NCBI GenBank assembly: GCA_039111635.1 | Contig: JBCAQO010000006.1 | Location: forward strand, 496,001-560,000 | Direction: 5' to 3' | Source of the DNA: Heterobasidion occidentale | Lineage: Eukaryota > Basidiomycota > Agaricomycetes > Russulales > Bondarzewiaceae | Length of the DNA: 64,000 nucleotides | Shown: one piece after another, positions 1-12,054 of the stretch | Numbering within the stretch: position 1 is the stretch's first letter | Layout: each line of letters begins with the position of its first letter | Program-made: the position numbers and the translations under genes | Notes under the pieces: generated by a model | What the model was told of the DNA's origin: nothing | What the model saw: only the letters and a program-made list of their open reading frames with translations | Databases searched by the model: none

Positions 1-1253
1 CCTCTTCCGCGATCACAATATACGAGGACGAGGGACGACGTGCTTCCTCGTCACCCGAAGGGGAAAGCGGTATGTCGTGAAGGATGTGTGGGTCGATACG
101 AGCCGACCCACATCGGAGGCTCAAATACTTCGACATGCTGGCGGCATATCTGGAATCGCGCGTTTGGAAGCTGACGAAGTTGTTCGAGTCGGCGGTGTCG
201 ATGACAGCACAGATTCTCGTCGGTCTCCCTTAATGCTGTCCAAAAGCCACCATTACTTCCCGAAGTATCAAGAATTGGAGAATCGCGTTCATCGTCGACT
301 GGTGCTCAAGGACGTTGGTGAATCTCTTTCGACCTTTGCTTCACGGTGTGAGCTTCTTGGTGCTTTCATTGACGTGGTCAAGAGTACGTGGTTTGCTCCA
401 ATTGCTTCCATGATGAGCCTAAAATCGGTTATGCAGCGCTTCGCCAATTATACAACGAAAAGGGCATCATACACGGTGATATCAGCCCCAAAAATATTAT
501 GTTCTTGGATGACGGGATACATGCTCGTGGTTACAGAAAGGGGTTATTGATCGATTTTGATTTTGCATTCAGGAAAGGCGAAAAACGCCTCTCTCACTCT
601 GTAGCTATCTTCGTTCTTCATTCACGAGATCTGTCCTGATGTGATCTCCACAGGGAACCTTACCTTTCATGGCGGTTGATCTCTTGCTTGAAGAAGCATC
701 TTATATTCCGCATAAGGCGCAACATGACCTCGAGTCACTCCTCTATGTCATCTGTTGGATGTTCACGGCATATAGTGGCCCAGGACGTCGCGTCAACACC
801 CCGAACGCGGTCATGGAGAGGTGGAATCAACCAGACGACTGGCTGGCGAGCGGAAGAGCGAAGCTGGACGGCGTCTCCCCTAACAATTTCCTTTGGGTCC
901 TTGATCAGTTCCAGCCTTACTTCCATCCGTTCAAAATCTACGTACAGGAGCTCGCGAGGCTTTTCCACACTCGAACTAAAGGCAAGCTATTCAAGGGATA
1001 TATTCGAAATGATGACCACACGTACGCTGCGCTTAATGTTACGCATGACGATTTTCTTGATATTCTCTACGCGGCACTCGAGAGACTGCCGGAGGACGAA
1101 ACAGAGGGCTGCCGGCATCTCGCCGAGTCCGAGCTGGAGTCAAATTACGAGATGCTTCGTACTGAGAGGTCAGATTCTGACATGTCAGACTATGAGATGG
1201 GTTCTGACACGTCAGACTATGAGATGGGTTCCGACATGTCAGACTCTGATTGA
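1..1253 (+). CDS. FunK1-type fungal protein kinase, 3' part (5' end outside window)
   Basis: Reading frame is open from base 2, so the gene starts left of the window. Three exons: up to 383, 437-600 and 654-1253, with two 53-nt introns (384-436, 601-653). The frame gives a kinase fold of the fungal FunK1 family: a GRGT...LV strand followed by KRYVVKD (ATP-site lysine), the catalytic loop HGDISPKNIM (HRD-type with Gly for Arg, Asp and Asn retained), the metal-binding LIDFDFA (DFD rather than DFG, usual in FunK1), then GTLPFMAVDLLL, the FunK1 substrate-side motif, and HDLESLLYVICW. The last 30 residues are an acidic tail with two near-identical copies of SDYEMGSD. FunK1 kinases are expanded in mushroom-forming fungi; their substrates are mostly unknown. 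No frame break seen. The family call is strong and the role is not known. Confidence 0.88.
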
Positions 1254-1816
1254 TCTCTACGCACTGCAGAGAGATAGTGGGTTTCTGTCCTTTGATCTTT
1301 ATGTCTTCTATGCTGGCTATCTATGTATCATATACCCTGACCGCCCACCATGTACTTACTCTCCCATGTAACAATGCCCTTGTCCATATGTATGAATGTC
1401 TTTCTGTACGCGGTTTCTGAAGTGTAGATTCGCCTGAGTGCGTGATTGCGGCGTCGGGATGAATCGTTAATGAAGACCCAATCGTATCCCATCCTTTTGA
1501 CGACCTTATATTTGATGCAGCGAGGCGTGATTCAAGTTGTTTTTTCCAAGCATGCCACTCTCACTGCTAAGTGAGGGCTCTCGAGGCTCTCGAGGCTCTC
1601 GAGGCACTGAGCTCAAGCCCTCAAGCATGATATCAGGGTCTGTCGGGGATCTGTTCCAGGCATGGATAGTCCATCGCTCTGACGACCGCTATGAGGAAAG
1701 TCATCCCTAATACTTCAGTCATTACCTGCTATACTTTGACTCTTCCGTAAATCGGTCATGTGTCCATCCGTTCCATTCGATCCCAATAAATACAGCAAAA
1801 AATAACTGGATGTAGA
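1254..1816. other. convergent intergenic region with short tandem repeat
   Basis: Space between the ends of the kinase (+) and the aminopeptidase (-), so it should hold both terminators. At about 1573-1602 a 10-nt unit, ctcgaggctc, is repeated about three times. No ORF with recognisable content. Confidence 0.6.
1573..1602. repeat. short tandem repeat, 10-nt unit (ctcgaggctc)
   Basis: Three consecutive copies of a 10-nt palindrome-containing (ctcgag) unit are visible. It lies in the kinase/aminopeptidase convergent spacer. Function unknown, probably replication slippage. Confidence 0.7.
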
Positions 1817-3250
1817 TCAAGCTGTCAATTCATAAACGAATGCCAGCGCAACTTTTGCGAATTCGAGGGAGTGACTCCAGGAGAACCCGCTGACCGATAT
1901 GGTGTCGCCGGTCGAATGGATGTTGTCGTTGTCGTTGCCAGTGACGGCCTCGAAGGGCATCGTGGTGGGGTATCCCTGTTCGTTCCAGGATGCGTGGTCT
2001 GAGCAAGCGTAACCGCACTGCACGAGGAAAACCCAAGGTCAATGACAGCACGAGCGATTGTTGAGATGAGAGAACGTACTGGGGTGTCCATGGCCCAGGA
2101 AAGCGAAGAGTAGGCGCCAACCAACGCTTTGACAAAAGTGTTCAAGCCAGAATCAATGTAGTCGGCTTCGAGCGCGAACACCTCCTTTGAACCTGGCTTG
2201 AAGCTATGCATGGTGCATCAGACGGAAGTACCATCACTGCTGAACAGGTGATACTCACTAGCCAGTCATGTCGAGCTGCATCATCGCCTTGACCTTGACA
2301 CCCTTGTCTGCGTAGCTGCTAGCAATGTCCTGCGATCCCAACAAGCCACCTTCTTCTCCAGAGTACCAGTGGAACTCGACCGGGGTCTTAGGCTTCCAAT
2401 CGGCCGCCACAAGCGCGCGGAGGATCTCAATCAAGTTGACCGTGCCGGTGCCATCGTCGTCCGCGCCCGGAGCGCGTCCGGAGGTCGGCGAGTTCAGGTT
2501 GATGGAGTCCATGTGAGCGCCAAGGATGACGATCGGTGCTGTGTTGTTGCTGGAGCCTTGGATTTTGGCGATGATGGAAGATTGCGTCCAGCTGTGCGAG
2601 TAGAGGGCGGCGGAAATATCAGAGCGGCCGCTGATGATCTGTAGGTCGCGTGAGAAGTCAGCATCCAGGCACATCTTCTCGATGGAGGGAGAGACTGACG
2701 CTCTTGACTTGGTTCAGGATGTAGGTGCTGGCCTGGGCACCGGTGGAGCTCTTGTAGTACCGGTTGTTGAAGGCAGTCAGAGAGCTCAAGGTAGACGCCA
2801 TGTTCGAAGTCGAAAGCGTGGAAAGGATAGGCTTCATGGCAGTCTGTTGAGATGGCGATGGGACTACAATTGGAGTGAGCGTGAAGCTATGAAAAAGACA
2901 GCATGGTCTTAGACATACATGTCGCAGCAACGGCTTTATGACTGCCAGAGGCAGTTTTCTTAGCTGCAAGCGCCTGCTTGCGCTCATACACCTCTGTGAC
3001 ATCCATCTGCAGACACATCTCAGACCAAAAACTCTCAGAAGAGAAGAGGGGAACGTACAAATTGAGACCCGGAACGCAAAAGCTCAAGCTTCTCGTCCTC
3101 TGTTTTCCACACGGGATCAACAGCCTCGCCCAACTGGAGTAGACGAAGGCCCTGAGCAGAGTTAGTCACCAACTCGTCATGGGAGACGGGAGCACCAAGT
3201 GCTGCAGGCAGCAAAGCCGCAACGAGTGAGAGGAGGATGGAAGATCTCAT
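1817..3250 (-). CDS. secreted leucine aminopeptidase, peptidase family M28
   Basis: Start ATG at 3248-3250, stop at 1817-1819, six exons with intact GT-AG splicing and continuous frame. The N-terminus [20 protein letters not shown] is a clear signal peptide, followed by a propeptide-like stretch with [14 protein letters not shown]. The catalytic domain carries the two-zinc ligand set of M28 aminopeptidases in order: GAHMDS (His), GADDDGTG (bridging Asp), [10 protein letters not shown] (Glu-Glu), LDMTG (Asp) and NIHSTGD (His). [11 protein letters not shown] also matches the family. It should remove N-terminal, preferably Leu, residues from peptides outside the cell and supply nitrogen. The + strand ORFs inside it are shadows. 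The match to fungal Lap1-type enzymes is close over the whole length. Confidence 0.95.
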
Positions 3251-4702
3251 GATGAAATGCGAGACACGAGCAGGACCGGCGACGGATCAACGCAACACAA
3301 GAGCAGGAGAGCCGATGAGGACTGGGGAAAGCGAGAGCAAAACAGCAAGTCCATTTATACGTCGGGGTTCTAGTAGGCAGGAGATGGACAATGATATACC
3401 ACCGCGAGGCGACTGAGATAACAGTGGATCGCCATATGCTGCACGGACGAAGTCAAGTAGATTGATGAGTGAGCCATGGGTCTAAGAAGCCGACCGTATG
3501 TTCGGAAGTCCGACGTAGGCTAAGTGCTGCAGAAAGTTTCCTGTGGAATAGATAAAGTTGGCAAAAAGACGTCGCCGATGGAGTTGCCAAGCCGAAGGAA
3601 ACATGTGAGCTTGGAGGCATAAGCATGAGGATCTACAAGGTCGCATGATGAATACTTCTTGGTATGATGTAGAAATCGGTCCAGTTACTTGCTGAACGAA
3701 ATCAGAGACGTCTGGCAAGAGGCTCTGTGGGGCTCTCATTCATCCATATTGGACGTTCAGCTCAAGTCGATATGCGATATGGACGAGGATGCAAGTATAT
3801 GGAGGTCTTGAGTGTCATAGAAGTGCTCAGTAAACTAAGCGGGGCTTGGCAGGCTTGGCGACGAAGTGGAAAACAGCGAAAACATGCGAAAACATGCAAA
3901 AATATCAATCTTCCTTTTGCTGACCAACACAGAAGATACAGTCGGTGAGGCAAGGACTGGCAAGGATTCTTAGACCTGTTCCAGGGCTGCCTCGTCAGAT
4001 GCGGATATCCTGAGGTCGTTGAGTGGTCGTTGACGGAGAATCGTCGACAGTGCTGCCTTTGGGGACTAGCTGCCTGCGGAACGAGTGTCTGTCACGATTC
4101 CCTGCACTGCACTGCACGGCGCAGCTTTGCCTTGGAAGTGGGTCAATGATGGAGAGTGATCGAAGGGTGAGTAGACACAAGGCTCTTTTCGAAAGATATG
4201 GTCCAAGCCCGTACGTTCATCTTGCAGATATGAATGCCACAGCTCCGCCGTTTCCTAGACGGCCTCGCCAGGCCTGGGCTTCACCGAAGCAATCATCAAG
4301 ACGCAGAAATGAAATCTTTTGATAACCAAGAGTCCAAGACGTTTGGACGTTATGAACGATGGGAACAATCTAGCGTACGCGAGCTCAAAGACACCTTGAA
4401 CAGTTCGACATCCGAGGCTAGCTCTTTGACCGGCCGAATTGAAAGGAGATGTCGAGCAGGGCCGTGCGAAGACCAATCGGCAGTAGTCGAAGTTTGGCGT
4501 TCTAAGCCAGATCGTCTTCAACACGTGTACCACACGTTGGAGCTGTTCGCATCCTCATTATGTAGGTCAGGGCGCAGCGCAGCGGTGCGCAATGTTCGCA
4601 GGCCCTCTGAGAGTATTTATATACGCGGCATCTCCCACTGCTTCAACTATACGCATCCGGAAACCTTACACCCACAACACCCACATCTGCCGTCTGCGAC
4701 GC
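3251..4702. other. intergenic region, divergent promoters
   Basis: About 1.45 kb between two divergently transcribed genes. The aminopeptidase promoter should occupy roughly 3251-3500. A TATA-like tatttatatacgc lies at about 4613-4625, some 80 nt before the next start. Several ORFs of 60-157 codons occur on both strands, but none has a recognisable domain, good splice structure or plausible composition, so I see no further gene. Confidence 0.5.
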
Positions 4703-5799
4703 GATGAGCCCCATCCTCCCCCCACGGGCAACCGTTGAGGAGGTCTCCGACGAAGAGTGCGTGTTTCCGTCTTCGCCCACTGATCTATCTACGTCGACGG
4801 ATGGCAGGACTGAACTAACAACACTCTCACGCGCTGGCCGACAGTGTCCCCACTTTCGGTTTGCGCGACAATAGCATGGATCTGATGGCTCAGCTTCGGG
4901 AAGCAGCGGCCACGCCGACACCGCTCGCAGAGATGCTGCAGGATCCCGAGGCGCTGCGCACCCTCACGAAGTCGTCGTCACGCGAGTCCCATCGACGGCC
5001 GACGAGCCCCCCGCGCGATCGCGAGGGATCCAGGAAGGGCAAGGACAGCGGGCGGCGGCGGACGTCGGACTCTGCGAGCTCGATGCTCAGCATCGTACTG
5101 GCAGAGGAGGAGCGGCAGGTGCACCACCTGAAGGCCATGTTGCGCATCACCGGCGATCGGCTCGAACACGAGGCGCGCCGCGCCGACCAGGCCGAGTCGC
5201 AGGCCACGATGGCAGAGGTGCGGGCCCGGGAGACGAATGCGCGGGCTGTGGCATCAGAACAGGCGCTGCATCATGCGGAGATCGAAGCTGCGAGGGCGAG
5301 GGAGGAGACGAAGCGATATCAGATGCAGCTGGAGACGGCAGAGAGGGAGCTAAGGAGGGTCGCAGCCGACATGGTGAGGTTGCAGCGACAGAGAGAGGAG
5401 GCGGACGAGGCGGCGGCGAAGGCCAGGGATGCAGCTCGGAGATGGCAGTCTGCGCTGAGAGATTATCAGGCGCGAGAAGAGGGACGGGAGGAAGGGAGAA
5501 GGATGGCGATGTTTCGGCGATTCGACGACGGGCGGGAGGAGGGCTGGGAAGAAGGACGGTACGACGGGTGGCAGTCAGGGAGAATGGAAGGGTTCGAGGA
5601 AGGGAGGAAGGTCGGGATAGAAGAGGGCCGGGAGATAGGCAAGAGAGAGGAGAGGAGGTATGCGCTCAAAGTGCACGATCGCTATCAAGAGGCTGGCCGC
5701 GCAAGGTCGTTTGACGATCGGCCGAGATACTTTGAGGATCGTGAAGAGGAGAAGGAGTCTGTGAATAGAAACGAGGTGGGCAATAATCCTTGTGTATAA
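4703..5799 (+). CDS. coiled-coil protein with REEG/EGR glycine-periodic repeats
   Basis: Start ATG at 4703 (cgATGAGCCCC), exon 1 4703-4755, 89-nt intron, exon 2 4845-5799; 335 residues. This join gives MSPILPPRATVEEVSDED running into VPTFGLRDNS, in frame. Residues ~60-120 are Ser/Arg-rich and disordered; ~120-230 form a long charged coiled coil (alternating E/R/K/A/Q, as in LEHEARRADQAESQ); ~230-290 carry a series of EEGR / EEG / DGW / EGF units spaced 4-8 residues apart, with glycines every fourth residue (such as EEGREEGR, MEGFEEGRKVG). Glycine every four residues on a charged helix recalls the Yae1-type N-terminal repeat. I do not recognise the protein and give no function. Confidence 0.8.
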
Positions 5800-7247
5800 A
5801 ACGCGTTAGTGGCTGATGAAATTGTATTGTAGACACAGGAGCGGATACAACAATGGGCAGAATCAACTGAAGAATCTATCAGGATACCGTCGCCTAAGCC
5901 ACGTCCAGTATGGCTCCGGCGTGCAGTAACAGCGAATCCAGGAGTCCTAGGACGAGGTTGATTGCTCGGAGGTGGTTGTAGATGCATATTTATGCTTTGG
6001 AGATAACGCACTCGGATTGGGCATGGACCCCCCACAGGTTTGGATCGTGCAGGACATGGAACGTATGTATGTGCGGACTCTTGATTTTGACATTTGCCAT
6101 ATGTATCCGTATCGTCGACGAGCAGGTCTTCGCACCCGTAGTCATCATGAACAATAACACGTCAGCTCTATCAAAGGCCCACTGGTGCCATCAGGACAAC
6201 GTTCGAAACAAGTTGTGGAGTGGAGTAACGCTCAACATGGCTGGAACTGATCGATGAGAACTCGACTAACCAATGGTGCAGCTATCAAACCAACTTCATG
6301 AGCATCGACTGACCTTGAACTTGAAGATGATGGATGGGAAAAAGAGAAGACCTGTATCTTCCCCTTCGAGAAAGACTGTGTTTAGCAGAGATAGCACCCA
6401 GAAAGGCAGAGATACCGCTGGAAACCGATATATTCCTCGACGGTTGCGAAGACCTGAGTGTCGTCAATGGCCGAGAGCGAAAGCCATAAGAAGTATGATG
6501 CAGGATCCGCGCCTGTTTCACAGAAAAGGTAAGGCGTCTCCGAAGGATAGATGTCAGGTATGGTGGCAAAAGCACACTGAGTAATCCGGACGAGCAAGGG
6601 AATGTACTCGTACTGGAAATTACCTGATCCGGCAAAGCGAGCACAGCACAGTGCAGAGTCATTGTATTGGATCCGTGTTGGTGATGTAGGAATGTGATCA
6701 AAATGTGATCCAGGCAACTGAACTATGCCTATGAATAGCATATATGCCCCAATAGGCTGTACCCGTACAAATCACGAATCACAACGAGCACAGCTTATGA
6801 GTCCCCCAGATTCCCGTGAAGTGATTGACAGGATATTGAGTACTTACTGCAAGGCGGGCGGTCTACTTTGGCGCCGACACGAGCTGTCAGAATCATGGCA
6901 GTAAGCAAGCAGGAAAGTACGGGAATAATGGGCCTTACGACGGAAGACGCTAACGGATGTGTCACCTAGAGACCTGACATGTCCAATGTCGGTCGTAGAG
7001 GGATACGACGGTCGTTGAGACGACTCCGATGTTGAGAGCGCTCATGACGAGGGGCCAGACGAGAAAACAGAAGAACGATTTGATAGCAGCGAGTGTAGGC
7101 CGTGGGAAAGCGCTTCCATCAAGATGTCAGATCTCTTAAAGCTCTTGCGGGACTCTCGCAACAATCCAGTGCTCTACCTCTCGTCTGCTGCCCCCATCGC
7201 GCGCTATTTCCTGAACGGGAACAGCACCGTTTTATATCTGAACCATC
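5800..7247. other. intergenic region without recognised gene
   Basis: About 1.45 kb between two + strand genes. It should contain the 3' end of the coiled-coil gene and the promoter of the amidohydrolase-fold gene. A minus-strand ORF at 6382-6741 (119 codons) is the longest, but it has no recognisable domain and no upstream exon I can justify. Confidence 0.5.
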
Positions 7248-8461
7248 ATGAGCAACCCGACCATTCCTCCGACGCCACCTTCACCAGGTGTTGGCGCGCG
7301 CCGCAAGGGACACAAGACTCTCCCTCGGCTTCCGTTGACTGCGTTCAGTCCTCCGAATTCTGGTGTCTCGGAAAGCTTCCCTCTCCCTCCGAGCCCGAGC
7401 ACTGTGCATCCTGACCGAGTCGTCGATGCGAGCGTTGGCAGTTCGCTTGCCGATTGGAAACAGGAAGTAAGCAGCGCGCTGAAAGGGAGGATCGGCGGTG
7501 TTGTGGTCAAGATAACTCAAGACCAGCTTGCTGGGTACGTGCTGTTTCGCCCGTTTTGTTTGTCTGTAGACGGGATGTGACTGAACGTCATATATGACGC
7601 GTGTAGACTGGAGGCACAAGCATCTGAAGCCGACGTCACAGTGCTGTCTGCAGCCATCCAATTCGACCTCGAAGATGCGCAAGCCCCGATCGTTCCATCA
7701 GCAAAATACCCCATCAGTCTCTCAACGACGTTCACCAAGCATTCCGAGCAGGCGGCCGCCAATTTAAATGCGGCCTTGAAAGCCGGGTCGATCGTTGATA
7801 TTGATGTGCAGGCTAGTGGTGATAGCGGCTTAGATGGACTCGAAGACCTCCTCACGAGAGCGATAGATGGCCTCGAGGGTAGAGGTACCATCATCCTCTG
7901 TGAGTCGCAACTCGTCTTTCGTCTCATTACGATCTCCGCTGATAATGAGTATCTCAGCAAATATCCTGCCCCCGCCGCATGACCTCGAGCTCCCCATAGT
8001 CAAGCTGTTGACCCACCCCACATATCAGACCTACCAAGCACATATCGCCGCTCTTTCCTTGTTTCCCAACCTCTACGTCAAGTTCCTGCCTCCCGCTTGG
8101 AACGCACCTACCCCACCGACTCCACCTGCAGGCAAGGAACTCGTCGCAAATGAGAAGGAGAAGAAGGAATGGAAACGGAGAATCAAGATGTATCGTACGT
8201 CATCTTTCTCCGTCATCCCGAAGCGACTATAAATAACGCATCGTATTGGCATTGTCAACAGTGGGTCCTGCCGTTGAAGCCTTTGGCTTCCAGCGCATCT
8301 TGTTCGGTTCAGCACCTTCGCTATCTTCGCACGCGATATCTAACGCGGGTGACTGGTATGAGATCGCGCGCGAATCGTTCGCGGAACTTGGTGTCGAACA
8401 AGCCGACGTCGATAATGTATTTGGAGGCAACGCCCAGCGGGTGTACTCTGCATCGTCCTAG
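7248..8461 (+). CDS. amidohydrolase-fold (TIM-barrel) protein, probably non-catalytic
   Basis: Four exons: 7248-7534, 7607-7899, 7958-8194, 8262-8461; introns of 58-72 nt; frame continuous; 338 residues. The N-terminal ~60 residues are Pro/Ser-rich and disordered. The remainder has the strand-helix rhythm of a barrel (GRIGGVVVKI, ADVTVLSAAIQFDLED, GRGTIILSNI, PNLYVKFL). The last 70 residues match the end of amidohydrolase-related (Amidohydro_2) proteins: GPAVEAFGFQRILFGSAPS, then WYEIARE and VDNVFGGNAQRVY. In active enzymes the ILFGS strand is followed by the metal-binding Asp and the first strand carries HxH; here the Asp position is Ala and I find no HxH. The fold call is moderately sure; substrate and activity are unknown. 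It may be a degenerate or structural member. Confidence 0.72.
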
Positions 8462-9007
8462 TGATTTACGTATGGAGGCTTTCATTTTACTTGCGGCCCT
8501 TCAGGATTGTTCGAGACTTTTCTTGTCGTCTGGCCTGAACTTGTGATCGGTATTTATTAATGGGTGTAGCTTGTAGCTTGTGTGATGGGGGTGACTTTGT
8601 TCTGTTTGGCTTTACCCGTCAAATACGCAGATAAACGTAGTCGATTTGCAAGATTGTTGGGTTAGCGAACGATCGGATGCGGAAGGAGACTTGCCTGATT
8701 CGGCCCACAATAAACCATACACACGTGACCTGATCGCGTTCTCATTGTTCGCTCAACGCGTCCCTGCGGTGGGTTCCTCGTTGTAAGTCCTTCTACTTGT
8801 CCTTCTTCCTGTAGATACCTTCGGTTTTTGTGTCTCTGACTTTGGAGATATTATTGCTGTTTCTTCTCCTCGACTCACGTCCTTAATCGCCTCGTACATC
8901 GAAGAGCACTGATCGCGAAGCATCTTGCGGGTTTGACTTCTCTCCTACCTTCCCATTTCTTACCGATACCACACGAAGATCCTCGTGATCTATACACATA
9001 CACATAG
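8462..9007. other. intergenic region between co-oriented genes
   Basis: About 550 nt, holding the 3' end of the preceding gene and the promoter of the next. Pyrimidine-rich stretches around 8780-8960 (ctacttgtccttcttcctg and similar) are typical of fungal promoter or 5' UTR sequence. No ORF of interest. Confidence 0.55.
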
Positions 9008-12000
9008 ATGGATGCAGAAGAGTATGAAGAGGGCAGCGACTATGATATCCGCCCCGAGGTCGGCAGGAAGAAAGCACATAACTCGGACTCGGACTCGGAT
9101 GATGAATCGTGAGTTTGCATGATACTATGTGCACGTCCCTCCATCTGATGCGGGCCTTGGTGGGATGAAGAACCAATGGGGTGCACCCGAAGATTCTCGT
9201 GAGCACATTGTTTGTTGTGTGTTGAAACGTCCCTTTTTCATCTGTGGGATACAGGGCATTGCAGTATCTCCTGCTGCATCCGACGATGAAATCATCACAC
9301 CTGCTCCTGCTGAGGAGGACTCCAACACACCCGCCCGTCCACTTTCCAACGCTGCCGCTCCCGAGTCTGTCCCCGACACTAACCCATTTCTGCGGAAACC
9401 TTCATTAAGCTGGAGGGCTCCTTCATTCTCTGCGTATGCTACTCAGCCAACGACTCTCCTCTCTGCGCCTACGTCTATCCCATTTGTGCCCACCGTGCAT
9501 ACACATACACACAATTCTCCCGCATCGACAACCCCCACACCCGCACCAGTACCGATGCCGACATCGGTCCCTCCACACCATCCAGTTCCTCTACCTACAT
9601 CCACTCCGCCTGCACCCCTGCCCTTGTCAAGGTCAGCATCGACGCATCAGCCAATATCGCTACCCACGTCGACTCCACCTGTTCCGCCTGTAGAGCAACA
9701 CATACAGGAGCCGACTCCGGAAAAGCCGCAGAAAGCAGGAAAAAAGAAAAGGAAAAGTCGAAAGACCAGAATAAGTGGAGGGTCAAAGGGTACGTAAACG
9801 AGCCGCAACTGAGCGCTCAGAACGGAGCTACCATGAGCGGCCTGAAGGGTACCGGGCCATACAACTCCCTCTACAGAGCGCAGACCGGCACTTCGGCACC
9901 CCTCGTCCCTCCTCCTGTGAAGGTGAAGAAGACACCTAGCCATCCCAAACAACCCGTAGCATCGTCTTCTAGCACACAGTTGATCGATATGGATTTCGCG
10001 GATCAGTATAGAGCTACTCTGCCTTCGTCCTCGAGTAACAAGGGATCAGATCCATCAAAATATACTCGCTCCGAATATGAAAGCAGAAGTCACGACAGCT
10101 TTACTTCATCTGCACCATCGCCTACGCCTATACTTGCCAGCAAGAGATCGCGCGCTGGATTAGCACATCCTCAGGGCCAGACAACTCCAACCACTTCTCA
10201 AAGCTCGTCCTCGCAGGAATACAACCATGAAGGAGAATTCAATCCTCCGCCTCCGCCTCTTCCGAAATCAAATCGAGGGCAGGAGCGTGAACACAGAAAC
10301 TCGAGACAAAAATCTGCACACGTAGACCGCATGGAGATCAAGCAGGATGACCCGTCCCAGTACTCCATCCAAACACCCTCTTCCTCGTTCTCCGCCTCCA
10401 CGCAGGCATCGCACTATGAGTCGCTGTCTTCGCCTGCACGAGGGTCTTCGCCTACTCGATCTACCCGTACACATCACTCCACAGCAGGAACGCCTTCAGC
10501 GTCCAAGGTCCGCATGGTTACCGTTCTCATCGACGATAGGCGCACTGGAGTTGACGAGCTGGCGGAGATCAAGGTGCCGCTGAAGCCGGCGGATGACGCC
10601 GAGGGCGGGTATTGGGCGGACGCTGGGGACGTTTGTGAGAAATTGCAGACTGGGCCGTCTAGGATTGATGGTATGTATTCGGGTCAATTTATTTAGTTTA
10701 TCTGTTTGCTTTGCGTTATGCCTATCGGCTGATGGAACACCACCTTTTCCAGGTCCTGCCAAGGTGTACGCGATGCGTGGGAAATATCGACAGACATTTT
10801 TGCGCATATCAGCAGACAACGTCGAGACCAGCCAGTCTGCAAATTTGAGGGTCGCAAAAGATAAGACTCTGGAAGTCTTTGTAGAGGGCGTATGTATTCG
10901 CATTCGAATCCTGATATTTAGCGCGATTGATCTGACAGCCGGCTCACATTTGGTACACAGTTGGCAATTCCGCAGTCTACACTTAGCGCGGATAGTCGTG
11001 CGCCGACCTTGCGCTCCGTGTCAATGGCCAACACCGATGTTCAAATGAGCCCTCCGTCGCCGGTGTCGGTCACTCATGGGTTCCGCCACTCTCATCCCCT
11101 CACACCGTTCTCGGCGTCTGGCATGAGCACCACGGCAGTCCACGACGCAGTGAGAGCCGCGCGAGCAACAAGCGCAAGCGAGCATCTTCCAGGGAGTCTA
11201 GGGACGTCTACGACACGCCCGCACAGTCCCCAGCTTATCCCCACAGTCCGCGGCCGCATCGCTCACAGAGCCCACAGCATGCTCATGACGAGCGCTATTC
11301 TCCTGGCGACGAAGTGAAGGAGATCTTTACATCTAGCCTACCCAATGATATGCCGCCTAAAAAGCCGAAGCGGGGCGTTCTCATATGTCTGTCGACTTGT
11401 CGAGAGCTGAAGAAAGCTCCAGGCGCTCTCAGACACCTCATCAGCAGGTGGATGGGCGCGCACAAGCGCTCGTTGAAGAGCATGGGCATCACAGATCCTC
11501 GTCTACAACAGTGACACCGAACGCTAGCCAGTCGCGCATAGAGTCTGTGACACCTGCTAGCAGCTCAAAGAAATCAAAATCCAAGCGCAAGTCGCGGTCT
11601 CGTTCTATAACTATAGATGCTCCGCCGGGCTTTCCATCGCCACCGAATACAGACCATGTGTATCAGAATACATGCGCAAGGTTGTTGAACAACAAGAAGG
11701 ATGGGATGAGTTCAACACCATGATGGAACAAAAGATGAGTCACGCAGAGTCGATAAAGCAGTATTGGTTTGTGCAGAGCATCATGGACAAGTTCGTTGGA
11801 GGGTGGACTCCTATGGACTTGGGCGAGTATCAGGGGCAACAGATCAAAGTGGTTCGTCCATTCGTCTAGATCTGTTTTGTTTTGCGATTGCTCATCTCTA
11901 TAATTAGGAGCACGTGGCTGCTGCTATGGACATTTCGGTGGAATGGTACCAGCATTGCAGGCTGACCCTCGGACTTTTGATCCAGTACGGTAAAGGAGGC

Positions 12001-12054
12001 ACTCGATACGAGGACGAGCGAGTTATGGCCTCCGCGCAGACCAGACGCCCGTAG
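9008..12054 (+). CDS. large low-complexity protein of unknown function, reading frame interrupted
   Basis: Start ATG at 9008 gives MDAEEYEEGSDYDIRPEVG, an acidic start; stop TAG at 12052-12054. The middle is Pro/Ser/Thr-rich (LPTSTPP repeats at ~9590-9700). Two ordered parts look conserved: at ~10510-10900 a compact domain (VRMVTVLIDD, KVPLKPADDAEGGYWADAGD, YAMRGKYRQTFLRIS, KDKTLEVFVEG) split by introns around 10670-10752 and 10889-10961, and at ~11660-12050 a helical end (EYMRKVVEQQEGWDEF, IKQYWFVQSIMDKFVGGWTP, AAAMDISVEWYQHC). Between them the reading frame changes without room for an intron near 11160, 11390 and 11655, and again between 9440 and 9800; the first splice junction is also out of phase. 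Either sequence errors or a decaying gene. Function not recognised. Confidence 0.55.

Noticed and set aside
6285..6741. Minus-strand ORFs of 119 and 138 codons as a small gene
   Set aside because: No domain, no signal peptide, no plausible partner exons; two overlapping frames of similar length.
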